DNA from: an uncultured Planktomarina sp.
GTDB lineage: Bacteria > Pseudomonadota > Alphaproteobacteria > Rhodobacterales > Rhodobacteraceae
Direction of reading: 5' to 3'
Assembly (NCBI GenBank): GCA_943788425.1
Contig: CALSQF010000004.1
Span: forward strand, 372,001-436,000
DNA: 64,000 nucleotides
The stretch's first letter is position 1. Every line of letters starts with the position of its first letter. The notes beneath the pieces are model-generated. The model did no database searches, was not told the DNA's origin, and saw nothing but the letters and a program-made list of their open reading frames with translations. Below are positions 30,447-39,195 of the stretch, in pieces. Position numbers and translations under genes: made by a program.

Positions 30447-31834
30447 TTAGGCCCAATCATCAATTCAGGACGTACGACCTTGTCGAAAGTTGCCTCATCA
30501 ACAAAGCCAAGGGCGATGGCCTCTTGCTTCAAAGTGGTGCCGTTCTTATGGGCAGTTTTAGCCACGGTGGTGGCATTGTCATAGCCAATTTCCGGCGCCA
30601 AAGCGGTGACCAGCATCAGGCTTTCGCGCATCAACTTGTCAATTTGATCCCGGTTGGCGGTGATGCCATTGACGCAATTATCGGTAAAGGCTTGTGCAGC
30701 ATCGCCGAGCAGTTGCATGGATTGCAGCACGTTATAGGCCATCATCGGCTTGTATACGTTCAGCTCAAAGTGGCCTTGACTGCCGGCAAATCCCACGGCC
30801 GCATCATTGCCGAGCACATGGACGCAAACCTGCGTCAGAGCTTCGCATTGGGTTGGGTTGACCTTGCCGGGCATGATCGAACTGCCGGGTTCATTTTCCG
30901 GCAACATCAATTCCCCCAATCCACAGCGCGGACCGGAGCCGAGTAAACGGATGTCATTGGCGATTTTGAACAGGCTGACAGCAGCTGTTTTCAGGGCGCC
31001 GGACATCTCGACCATCGCATCATGAGCGGCGAGGGCTTCAAATTTGTTCGGCGCGGTTACAAAGGGCAAGCCAGTAATTTGCGCCATATTTTGCGCAACC
31101 ATCTCTCCCCAGCCGACGGGGGTGTTGAGTCCTGTACCCACGGCCGTGCCGCCCTGTGCAAGCTCATAGATGCGCGGTAGGGCGCCTTCGATGCGTGCGA
31201 TGGCCATGGCCACTTGATGGGTATAGCCTGAAAACTCTTGTGCCAGTGTCAGGGGGGTGGCATCCATCGTATGGGTGCGGCCAATCTTGATGATGCCCGC
31301 AAACGCGTCGGTTTTTGCCTGCAAAGCTGCGTGCAAGGCGCGTAGGCCGGGCAGGGTGACATCTCTTGCGGTGATCGCTGTGGCAATATGCATCGCAGTT
31401 GGGAAGGTATCATTGGACGACTGGCCCATGTTGCAATGATCATTGGGATGCACAGGATCTTTCGAGCCAATCACCCCGCCCATCATTTCAATTGCGCGGT
31501 TGGCAATCACCTCATTGGCGTTCATGTTGGACTGCGTACCAGAGCCGGTTTGCCAGACCACCAGCGGAAAGTGATCATCCAGCAGGCCATTCGCGACCTC
31601 GCTTGCAGCCGCTTGTATAGCCTTGCCCTTGTCAGCATCCAATTTGCCGAGGTCTGTATTGGCCATCGCACAGCCCTGTTTGATGGCCCCAAGCGCACGG
31701 ACGATAGCGATGGGTTGTTTCTCCCAACCTATCGGGAAGTTGATCAGCGATCTTTGGGTTTGTGCACCCCAATATTTCTCACAAGGAACGTCTAATGGGC
31801 CGAAGCTGTCGGTCTCTACTCGTGTTTTGGTCAT
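30443..31834 (-). CDS. fumC: Fumarate hydratase class II
   Basis: Interconverts fumarate and malate in the TCA cycle without an iron-sulfur cluster. The superfamily signature [15 protein letters not shown] is present, with [14 protein letters not shown] and the [20 protein letters not shown] active-site segment. Length is 463 residues, as expected. Start ATG 31834 has AAAGGG 7 nt upstream. It sits after sspB in the same direction and overlaps the start of the DUF4169 gene. Confidence 0.96.
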   Translation of the reverse strand: MTKTRVETDSFGPLDVPCEKYWGAQTQRSLINFPIGWEKQPIAIVRALGAIKQGCAMANTDLGKLDADKGKAIQAAASEVANGLLDDHFPLVVWQTGSGTQSNMNANEVIANRAIEMMGGVIGSKDPVHPNDHCNMGQSSNDTFPTAMHIATAITARDVTLPGLRALHAALQAKTDAFAGIIKIGRTHTMDATPLTLAQEFSGYTHQVAMAIARIEGALPRIYELAQGGTAVGTGLNTPVGWGEMVAQNMAQITGLPFVTAPNKFEALAAHDAMVEMSGALKTAAVSLFKIANDIRLLGSGPRCGLGELMLPENEPGSSIMPGKVNPTQCEALTQVCVHVLGNDAAVGFAGSQGHFELNVYKPMMAYNVLQSMQLLGDAAQAFTDNCVNGITANRDQIDKLMRESLMLVTALAPEIGYDNATTVAKTAHKNGTTLKQEAIALGFVDEATFDKVVRPELMIGPK

Positions 31835-31910
31835 GGGATACCCTTTTGTTATTTGCACAAAGGTTTACCCATGCAGCGCTGCGGGTGCAATGCGCTCTGT
31901 CGTGCGAGGC

Positions 31911-32369
31911 TTACTGTTTTCGGAAACTGTCTAGGCTCACAACCTGCGCATCTCCTCTGATGGCGTCATCGGGCTCGGCATTTTCATGCATAGGCGCCTC
32001 TGAGTTTTCTGGCTCATCCTCTTCAATGTGCTCAAAACGCAAGCCGAATTCAACGGAAGGGTCAACAAAGGTGCGAAGCGCCAAAAACGGAATATAGAGC
32101 GGCTCGGGAGAATCGCCGAAGTTCAGGGTGATTGAGAACCCCTCATCGGTAACGTTGAGATTTTCAAACCAATGTTGCACGACGATTGTCATTTCGTCGG
32201 GGTAGCGATCAAGCAGCCAATCTGGGATCAGCACGCCGGGGTAGATCGTATCGAAGGTGATAAAAAAATGATGATCGCCGGGCAATTTCCCCGCATCCGC
32301 AATATCTTGCAACAAACGCTTGATTAATCCGCGCATTGCATCATGCATCATGCTGCCATAGTCGATCAT
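31911..32369 (-). CDS. sspB: SspB-family ClpXP adaptor
   Basis: An alphaproteobacterial SspB of 152 residues. MIDYGSMMHDAMRGLIKRLLQDI, GDHHFFITFDTIYPGVLIPDWL and EMTIVVQHWFENL define the folded domain that binds ssrA-tagged substrates. An acidic linker (EEDEPENSEAP) leads to a C-terminal QVVSLDSFRKQ tail of the sort that docks ClpX. ATG 32369 is the first ATG; an upstream TTG is less likely. The tmRNA that makes SspB's substrates is encoded about 4 kb away. Confidence 0.88.
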   Translation of the reverse strand: MIDYGSMMHDAMRGLIKRLLQDIADAGKLPGDHHFFITFDTIYPGVLIPDWLLDRYPDEMTIVVQHWFENLNVTDEGFSITLNFGDSPEPLYIPFLALRTFVDPSVEFGLRFEHIEEDEPENSEAPMHENAEPDDAIRGDAQVVSLDSFRKQ

Positions 32370-32446
32370 TCTTTTCCCCAATCGTCCAAACTTGATAGAG
32401 GTATATTCTAAGGTATTTTGTCAGAAACGGAAGGGCTGTTGGGCGC

Positions 32447-33715
32447 TTAAAAGGCGGAAACTCCGAGGGCCACAAGCGCCATAAGGGGCAAAGTCCAAAG
32501 AATATCCCATTTCCGCCATAGCAAAAGCAGGGCTGATAGGGCGGAAAAACTGAGTGACAGCGGGTCAAACGAGCCGAGATCAGGCAGGGACAGACGTAGC
32601 GGACCAATGCTCTGCTCAACGTGGCTCGAAAACCAGATTTGCCCTGCAAACCATATGGAAAGACTGGCGATCACCCCGACCACCGCGGCTGTGATGCCAG
32701 CAAGCGCGCGCGCCAGCCAAGTGATCGACATCAGCTTTTCAAGATGCGGGGCAAAGAGAAAAATCCACAAAAAACAGGGAAGGAAAGTCACCCAAAGCGT
32801 CAGGAGGCCGGCGATAAAGGCCAACGAGAGCCCGCCGGCCTGAAACCCTGCGAGAAATCCCACAAATTGTGTGACCAAAATCAGTGGCCCCGGCGTGGTT
32901 TCCGCAAGCCCCAAGGCATCGATCATCTGTGGTGCTGAAAGCCAGTTAAGATTGGTTACGGCTGTTTGCGCCAGATACCCCAAAACCGCATAGGCCCCAC
33001 CGAAGGTCACCACGGCCAGGGTTGAAAAGAGCAGGGCGATTTTGGTCAGGAATACCTGTTTAATGCTCCAAAGGATAGCAATGGGCAGCGCCCATAGGGC
33101 GGCAAGGCCGCTGGAGGCGACCAGAGTGGTTTGCTTGGGTGTAGGGGTGTGGTTGCTTGGATATGCCGATGCGCGTAGCCCAGCCATACCCCAAAGCGCT
33201 GCTACCAAAATCACCCAAGGATAGGGCAGGTCGAATAGTGCAATGGCGGAAAAGCTGCTGGCGGCAATCGCCCAGGCCATGGGTAGGATCAAAGCGCGGG
33301 CACAAATTTTGAGCAAGGCTTGCAGAACAATGACGATTACACACGCTTTGATGCCAGTGAATGCGGCCTGGCTCCAGCCGGTGTGCCCAAAATGCACATA
33401 GGCCCAAGCCAAGGCAAAAATAACACATGCGCCGGGAAGCATGAACAAGGTGCCGCCGATAAATCCACCGCGCAGCCCATGCAGCCGCCAACCAAGGTAG
33501 GTTGCCAATTGCATCGCCTCCGGGCCGGGCAGTAACATGCAAAATGACAGCGCTCTAAGGAAATCTTGCTGTGAGATCCACCCGCGTTTGTCGACCAGCT
33601 CGTCTTGCATTAAGGCGATTTGCGCCGCTGGCCCGCCAAAAGATAACAGACCGATTTTCCCAGCAACAGCTGAGAATTGCGCCAAAGAGACGTGGGATGT
33701 GGCCTGATTTTGCAC
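32447..33715 (-). CDS. chrA: Chromate transporter, CHR family (long form)
   Basis: A 422-residue membrane protein with two homologous halves, as in long-chain CHR proteins. The N-terminal half has KIGLLSFGGPAAQIALMQDELV and MLLPGPEAMQLATYLGW; the second half repeats the pattern as LLFSTLAVVTFGGAYAVLGYLAQ and LGLAETTPGPLILVTQFVGF. About ten or more hydrophobic segments are visible. ChrA-type proteins export chromate, and in marine bacteria may handle sulfate-like anions. It is divergent from the hydantoinase gene. Confidence 0.9.
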   Translation of the reverse strand: MQNQATSHVSLAQFSAVAGKIGLLSFGGPAAQIALMQDELVDKRGWISQQDFLRALSFCMLLPGPEAMQLATYLGWRLHGLRGGFIGGTLFMLPGACVIFALAWAYVHFGHTGWSQAAFTGIKACVIVIVLQALLKICARALILPMAWAIAASSFSAIALFDLPYPWVILVAALWGMAGLRASAYPSNHTPTPKQTTLVASSGLAALWALPIAILWSIKQVFLTKIALLFSTLAVVTFGGAYAVLGYLAQTAVTNLNWLSAPQMIDALGLAETTPGPLILVTQFVGFLAGFQAGGLSLAFIAGLLTLWVTFLPCFLWIFLFAPHLEKLMSITWLARALAGITAAVVGVIASLSIWFAGQIWFSSHVEQSIGPLRLSLPDLGSFDPLSLSFSALSALLLLWRKWDILWTLPLMALVALGVSAF

Positions 33716-33878
33716 GGGTGAATGCTCCTGTCTAGCTTAGGTGAAAATGCCGCAAGAGCGGGGGCGGTACAAGTTGCAAGAAGACAGGCTCGGTTTTCGG
33801 CTGCTCAGATGTCGCAAAATGGCGTGACCTGGCGCGAAAATGGGTTACACCGAGCCGAAGTTTGCGGGAGATAAGCTG

Positions 33879-35891
33879 ATGACGATATTGTTGGGCGTTG
33901 ATACGGGCGGCACCTATACGGATGCAGTGCTGATCCAAGATGACACCCATGTGATGGCCAGCGCAAAGTCTTTGACCACACGCGCGGATTTGGCGCTGGG
34001 CATTGGCTCTGCGGTCCGGGCCGTTTTGGGGCAGGCCGATGTGGCGCCTGGTGAGATTGCCTTAGCCTCTTTGTCCACAACTTTGGCCACCAATGCGCTG
34101 GTTGAGGGTCAAGGTGGCCGCGTGGGTTTGGTCTATATCGGATTTGAAGCGCGGGACTTGGACAGCCACGGGCTGAGGGAGGTGCTGAAGGCGGATCCTG
34201 TGATCACGCTGAGCGGCGGGCATGATCATGCGGGCGGGCAGGCTGCTCCGCTGGATGAAGCTGCGCTGCGGGAGTGGTTGGCGCAAAACCAAGGCGTATC
34301 GGCCTATGCGGTGGCCGCGCAATTTGCCACACGCAATGCCGCCCATGAGCTGCGCGCCGCCGAGGTGATTGGGCAGATCACCGGGCGTCCTGTCAGCGCG
34401 TCGCATCACCTCTCCTCAAAGCTGAACGGACCCAAACGGGCTTTAACGGCTGTGTTGAATGCCCGATTGATCGGAATGACCCATAAGCTCATCGGCCGGG
34501 CGGAAGATATTTTGCGTGAAATTGGCCTGTCTGCGCCTCTGATGGTGGTCCGCGGTGACGGGGCGTTGATTTCCGCGCAAAAGGCAAAAGAGCGGCCCAT
34601 AGAAACTATTTTGAGCGGCCCCGCCGCGTCCATTGTCGGCGCTCGCTGGATGACAGGACGCGATCATGCCTTGGTATCGGACATTGGCGGAACCACGACA
34701 GATATTGCCCTGTTGCGCGATGGGCAACCGCAGATCGACCCGGCCGGGGCGCAGGTTGGCCCTTATCGTACGATGGTCGAGGCGGTAGCCATACGCACAA
34801 CGGGTTTGGGTGGGGATAGTGAGGTGCATATGCGCTCCGAGGGTCTCGCGGGCGGCGTGACTTTGGGCCCCCGCCGGGTGCTGCCGATTTCTCTGATCGC
34901 CCATGAGGCGCCAGAGGTGGTTTTACCTGCCCTTGATCGGCAGCTGCGCGCCGTCATGCCTGGCGACTATGACGGGCAATTTGCGCGTGCGGTGCCGGGC
35001 GGCGATACCGCCGGTCTTAGCGCTCGAGACCAGGCTGTATTTGCCCGCATGGGCGCGCAGACCCATCCTCTCGACCAGCTTTTGTCCACGCGGGTTGAGT
35101 ATCTGTCTCTGCAACGTCTGGTGGCGCGTGGCCTTGTTCAGCGCAGCGGCGTCACCCCCTCAGATGCAAGCCATGTCTTAGGCCTGTTGAGGGCTTGGAG
35201 CCATGAAGCGGCTGCGATTGCCCTAGCTTTAATGGGGCGCAGGCGCAGCGGGGCAGGCGAGCCTATGGCACGAACTCCTGAGGACATGGCGAGACTTATT
35301 ATTGATCAACTCACCGCTCAAACTTCAAAGGCCCTGCTCACGGCGGCCTTTGAAGAGGAGAGCGATCCTTTTGGCGAGGCGCCAGCAGATTTGGCCGGCC
35401 ATGAGCTGTTGCAGCGCGGATTGCGGCATGCGCCGGGATTGGTGAAGATCGAGGCCCGTCTGGATGTGGATGTGATCGGACTTGGTGCCTCGGCGGCGAC
35501 CTATTACCCGGCGGTTGGCAGGGCGCTCAATTGCGATGTTATCTTGCCCGAGCATGCCGCCGTGGCCAATGCCATTGGCGCGGTGGTTGGACGCATCACT
35601 GTGCGCCGTTCGGGCACGATCACCGCCCCGTCTGAAGGAGTCTTTCGGGTGCATTTTGCCGAGGGGCCGCAGGATTTCCACAGCGAGGATGATGCCTTAG
35701 TCACGCTGGAGACTTGGCTGTGCGACACAGCGCGCGCGGAAGTGGAGGACAGCGGCAGCGACACTGTACAGGTCTCAAGCCATCGTGATATTAAACGGGC
35801 GCGCAGCGAGGCGCGTGAGCTATTTATTGAGGCTGTGATTTCAGTTGAGGCGACCGGCCGGCCTCGTGTCGCGCGGGAGCATCAAGCCTGA
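33879..35891 (+). CDS. Hydantoinase/oxoprolinase family protein (A-subunit-like)
   Basis: A 670-residue HyuA-type protein of the ASKHA-like fold. ATP-binding strands are LLGVDTGGTYTDAVL at the N-terminus and VSDIGGTTTDIALL near residue 268, and the middle carries ETILSGPAASIVGARW. Family members hydrolyse cyclic amides such as hydantoins or 5-oxoproline with ATP, usually with a B subunit. No HyuB gene is next to it here, so the substrate is uncertain. ATG 33879 is chosen because GGGAG lies 8 nt before it. Confidence 0.86.
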   Translation: MTILLGVDTGGTYTDAVLIQDDTHVMASAKSLTTRADLALGIGSAVRAVLGQADVAPGEIALASLSTTLATNALVEGQGGRVGLVYIGFEARDLDSHGLREVLKADPVITLSGGHDHAGGQAAPLDEAALREWLAQNQGVSAYAVAAQFATRNAAHELRAAEVIGQITGRPVSASHHLSSKLNGPKRALTAVLNARLIGMTHKLIGRAEDILREIGLSAPLMVVRGDGALISAQKAKERPIETILSGPAASIVGARWMTGRDHALVSDIGGTTTDIALLRDGQPQIDPAGAQVGPYRTMVEAVAIRTTGLGGDSEVHMRSEGLAGGVTLGPRRVLPISLIAHEAPEVVLPALDRQLRAVMPGDYDGQFARAVPGGDTAGLSARDQAVFARMGAQTHPLDQLLSTRVEYLSLQRLVARGLVQRSGVTPSDASHVLGLLRAWSHEAAAIALALMGRRRSGAGEPMARTPEDMARLIIDQLTAQTSKALLTAAFEEESDPFGEAPADLAGHELLQRGLRHAPGLVKIEARLDVDVIGLGASAATYYPAVGRALNCDVILPEHAAVANAIGAVVGRITVRRSGTITAPSEGVFRVHFAEGPQDFHSEDDALVTLETWLCDTARAEVEDSGSDTVQVSSHRDIKRARSEARELFIEAVISVEATGRPRVAREHQA

Positions 35892-35977
35892 CCGGCGGAT
35901 GCGCCTTGTTTGCGGGTTAGTAATTATAGGCTGTCTTTTTATAAAAAAATTTTGACGAAAGTATTGGAAGGAAAATA

Positions 35978-36376
35978 TTGAAATTGCTTACGTGTCGGGG
36001 GATCTCTTTGGCGTTTGGACTGTGGTGTTGTCTACCCGTGGCTGGAGTGGCCCATGAGGGCGTCAAATGTTCCGAGCGCAATTTGGATCAAGCCATTAAG
36101 GCTTTGAGATCCCGCAAGAGCGTCGAAACCTATTTCACCCCCTATATTACACTCACAAAAAAGGATGTGTTTTGGGCGCGCAGTGAAAACCGCATTTTGG
36201 GAATAACTGAAAATGAGAGCAGATCTGAAGTTCATGCTAAAACGCTCTGGAACGGGCTTAATATGACATTGATGTACCACGAGGCAGACCAGATGCTTTG
36301 GGTCGCAATGGAGCCGCCGCGCAAAGGCAGGGTTGTCCCGACGGTGGTCCATAGCAAATGCGCAATGTTGGATTGA
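35978..36376 (+). CDS. Secreted protein of unknown function
   Basis: A 132-residue protein with a clear Sec signal peptide: MKLLTCRG, a hydrophobic core around ISLAFGLWCCLPVAG, and a likely cleavage after VAHA-like AGVAH. The mature part contains two cysteines (one near its start, one near its end) that could form a disulfide. I do not recognise a domain. The start is a TTG at 35978 with an unusually strong GGAAGGA site about 6 nt upstream. It reads towards ssrA, whose 3' end lies about 30 bases beyond its stop. Confidence 0.65.
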   Translation: MKLLTCRGISLAFGLWCCLPVAGVAHEGVKCSERNLDQAIKALRSRKSVETYFTPYITLTKKDVFWARSENRILGITENESRSEVHAKTLWNGLNMTLMYHEADQMLWVAMEPPRKGRVVPTVVHSKCAMLD

Positions 36377-36404
36377 TTTTGAGGCGCTTTGAAGGAGGCG
36401 GGAA

Positions 36405-36718
36405 GGTGCAGGTTTCTGTTGCCAGGTACCTGCGGACCCCGCCTGACGCTGCAAGGCGACAGGGCTTAAGGTTTCAATGTTTCGGACTGCTTACGCAGCC
36501 AGAGCCATTGGAGCTTTGTTGTCATTTGCAACTAGCTTAAATGAACCGATAACGGTGGTATCTCACCGAGCCAAAGCTAACCCCTTTAGACGTCCGTCGA
36601 TCCTATTTCAGCCCCATCTGTCCCCAAATGAGGGAGGTTTGGTGGAGCTGCCGGGTACCGCCCCCGGGTCCGATCCGTTTATTACGAGCGCGTTTATGAC
36701 CATAGTCCCGAGGGACAT
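36405..36718 (-). ncRNA. ssrA: tmRNA, two-piece circularly permuted form
   Basis: Rescues stalled ribosomes. Read on the minus strand, the acceptor piece comes first: a GTCC-CTCG-GGAC hairpin near the 5' end, a T-arm (CCGGG, loop, CCCGG) and the 3' end CAGCTCCACCA with CCA at 36640-36642. A 24-nt intervening segment (36616-36639) follows, then the coding piece opening GGGGCTGAAATAGGATCG at 36615. The 5' GGGGCTG pairs with CAGCTCC over 7 bp (one G-U). The tag reading frame at 36529-36491 encodes ANDNKAPMALAA followed by TAA, a typical alphaproteobacterial tag. The outer ends are estimated from hairpins; the 3' one (GCAGGT/ACCTGC) ends at 36408. Confidence 0.95.
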
Positions 36719-36863
36719 TTTATATGTAATGTGCTTTGCGTAGAAAATAAAGGGGCGCGGGAGGCTAAATTCAGCAACAGGCGGATAAGTTTTCGCGCTG
36801 GCCCCTGGCACTTGGGTGCGATTGGCGCTAGCAGGAGAGGTCTGTACAATCTTGGAGATCCCT

Positions 36864-37850
36864 ATGTTTAACGCCTTAGTTGTTGAGAAAACGGAATCCG
36901 GCACCCAAGCCGATCTGCGGCAAATTTCATATGACGATTTACCCGCGGGCGATGTGACGGTTGCGGTCGACTATTCCACGGTGAATTATAAAGACGGGCT
37001 GTGCATCGGGCCGGGCGGTGGTTTGGTCCGCGTTTATCCTCACGTGCCAGGAATAGATTTTGCCGGCACTGTCGAAAGTTCGGATGATCCGCGTTATCAG
37101 CCGGGGGATAAAGTTATTTTGACAGGCTGGCGCGTGGGTGAGACCCATTGGGGCGGCTATGCGCAAAAGGCGCGGGTCAAGGCCGATTTTCTGGTTCCGC
37201 TGCCGCAGGGTTTAACCTGCCGGCAGGCTATGGCGGTGGGCACCGCCGGCCTCACGGCCATATTGGCAGTTACGGCGCTTGAAAATCATGGGCTTAAACC
37301 CGGCACGGCACCTGTTTTGGTCACCGGTGCGGCTGGCGGTGTCGGCTCTGTGGCCACGGCGCTCTTGGCCAATTTGGGCTATGAGGTGGCTGCGGTCACT
37401 GGGCGGCCCGAGACAGCAGATTATCTGAAGTCCTTGGGAGCGACACAGATTGTCGCGCGCGATGACATCAACGAGCTGACAAAAAGACCCCTTGAGGCAG
37501 AGACTTGGGCGGGCTGTGTCGATGCCGTGGGGGGCGACATGCTGGCCCGCGTCTTGGGGCAGATGTGCTATGGTGCCTCTGTGGCGGCTGTGGGCCTGGC
37601 TGGCGGGGCGAAACTGCCGGCAACTGTCATTCCCTTTTTGCTGCGGGGTGTGAACCTGTTGGGCATCGATAGCGTGATGCAACCTTTTGAAAGCCGGCAA
37701 AAGGCTTGGGCGCGGGTCGCGAAAGATCTGCCACTCGACAAGCTTGAAGGCATGATTGTTCCGGCCGTTTTGTCTGATCTGCCACGCTTGGGCAAAGAGA
37801 TCCTCAAAGGCCAAGTGCAGGGACGCGTGGTGGTTGACGTGAACGCCTAA
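36864..37850 (+). CDS. acuI: AcuI/YhdH-type NADPH-dependent acryloyl-CoA reductase (MDR family)
   Basis: A 328-residue zinc-independent MDR protein. MFNALVVEK, TVNYKDGLCIGPGG, VPGIDFAGTVE and the cofactor loop VLVTGAAGGVGSVA match the YhdH/AcuI group. AcuI reduces acryloyl-CoA to propionyl-CoA, which in roseobacters detoxifies acrylate derived from DMSP. No ddd or dmd genes lie beside it here, so the DMSP link is only by family. Start ATG 36864 has GGAG about 7 nt upstream; the frame is open earlier without a better start. It is divergent from ssrA. Confidence 0.85.
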   Translation: MFNALVVEKTESGTQADLRQISYDDLPAGDVTVAVDYSTVNYKDGLCIGPGGGLVRVYPHVPGIDFAGTVESSDDPRYQPGDKVILTGWRVGETHWGGYAQKARVKADFLVPLPQGLTCRQAMAVGTAGLTAILAVTALENHGLKPGTAPVLVTGAAGGVGSVATALLANLGYEVAAVTGRPETADYLKSLGATQIVARDDINELTKRPLEAETWAGCVDAVGGDMLARVLGQMCYGASVAAVGLAGGAKLPATVIPFLLRGVNLLGIDSVMQPFESRQKAWARVAKDLPLDKLEGMIVPAVLSDLPRLGKEILKGQVQGRVVVDVNA

Positions 37851-37951
37851 GGGCCGCAAGTTGTGGCCACAGTGGGCCGCAACTCATAGCGGCTCGCCTT
37901 CCTGTTTTTCTTTGGGCGCGCCCGAGGAGCCATCTTCTAAGGACCAACACC

Positions 37952-39175
37952 ATGCAGCTTGATTTAGAGTTTATCCGCCAAAATTTCCCTGCCTTTGACG
38001 TACCCTCTTTGCATGGGCAATCGTTTTTTGAAAATGCTGGTGGCTCCTACACCTGTTCGCAAGTTCAGGACCGTCTGGCCCGGTTCTATCGGGAGCGCAA
38101 AGTACAGCCTTATGCGCCGTATCAGGCATCGCGCTTAGGCGGGGCGGAAATGGACGAGGCGCGTGCGCGCTTGGCCGCTATGCTGGGTGTGGAGAGTGAT
38201 GAGCTGAGTTTTGGACCCTCCACCACCCAGAATACCTATGTTTTGGCGCAAGCGGTCGGGCAATGGCTGGAACCGGGGCAGTCCATCATTGTGACCAATC
38301 AAGACCATGAGGCCAATTCGGGCCCCTGGCGCCGCTTGACCGAACGTGGGATTGAGGTCAAAGAATGGTGCATTGATCCGCAGACCGGTCTGCTGGATCC
38401 TCAAGATTTGCAAGCTCTGCTTGATGGGTCTGTGCGGATGGTGTGTTTTCCGCATTGTTCCAATGTGATTGCTGCGGTGAACCCCGTGGCGGAAATCACG
38501 GCATTGATCCGTGCCGCTGGTGCTTATTCTTGTGTTGATGGGGTGAGCTATGCGCCGCATGGCTTTGTGAATGTTTCAGAGTTGGGTGCCGATATCTACC
38601 TGTTTTCCGCCTATAAAACTTATGGGCCGCATCAAGGGCTGATGGTGATCCGGCGTGATCTTGGAATGCGCCTGCCCAATCAAGGGCATTATTTTAACGA
38701 AGATAGCCTGTATAAGCGGTTTACCCCCGCCGGTCCTGATCACGCTCAGGTGGCAGCCTGTGCGGGTATGGCCGATTATATGGATGCGGTTTATGCGCAT
38801 CACTTTTCAGCTGAAGCGACGCCGGCAGAGCGGGCGGCAAAGGTCCATGATCTGTTTCGAGATCATGAGGCTCGGTTGGCGCAACCAATTTTGGACTATC
38901 TAGGCTCAAAAAATTCTGTGCATTTGATTGGCCCGGCTCAGGCGGAAAACCGTGCACCAACGATTGCCGTGCACCTGCCTATGCCAGGTGAGGCGGCAGC
39001 GGAGAAGCTTGCCCCTTTCGGCGTCATGGCCGGCGGTGGGGACTTTTACGCAGTGCGCCCATTATCTGCCCTCGGCATTGCACCAGAGCATGGGGTGCTG
39101 CGCCTGTCATTTGTGCATTATACCGGTGCCGATGACGTTGACCGGCTGCTAAATGCCCTAGATCGAGTGATCTAG
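37952..39175 (+). CDS. Cysteine desulfurase-like aminotransferase class V protein
   Basis: A 407-residue fold-type I PLP enzyme. The N-terminus (FPAFDVPSLHGQSFFENAGGSYT) and SFGPSTTQNTY bind the phosphate, and the PLP lysine is Lys222 in YLFSAYKTYGPHQG. It belongs to the cysteine-desulfurase-like subgroup seen near sugar or redox genes rather than to IscS/SufS proper: no suf or isc genes are adjacent and no clear catalytic cysteine loop is evident. The real reaction is unknown. It ends 20 bases before the photolyase gene and could share its transcript. Confidence 0.85.
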   Translation: MQLDLEFIRQNFPAFDVPSLHGQSFFENAGGSYTCSQVQDRLARFYRERKVQPYAPYQASRLGGAEMDEARARLAAMLGVESDELSFGPSTTQNTYVLAQAVGQWLEPGQSIIVTNQDHEANSGPWRRLTERGIEVKEWCIDPQTGLLDPQDLQALLDGSVRMVCFPHCSNVIAAVNPVAEITALIRAAGAYSCVDGVSYAPHGFVNVSELGADIYLFSAYKTYGPHQGLMVIRRDLGMRLPNQGHYFNEDSLYKRFTPAGPDHAQVAACAGMADYMDAVYAHHFSAEATPAERAAKVHDLFRDHEARLAQPILDYLGSKNSVHLIGPAQAENRAPTIAVHLPMPGEAAAEKLAPFGVMAGGGDFYAVRPLSALGIAPEHGVLRLSFVHYTGADDVDRLLNALDRVI

Positions 39176-39195
39176 CGGTTTGTGAAGGGCCCGAT

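Noticed and set aside
36377-36863. Small open frames between 36377 and 36863 taken as genes
   Set aside because: The interval is explained by the tmRNA on the minus strand and the acuI promoter.
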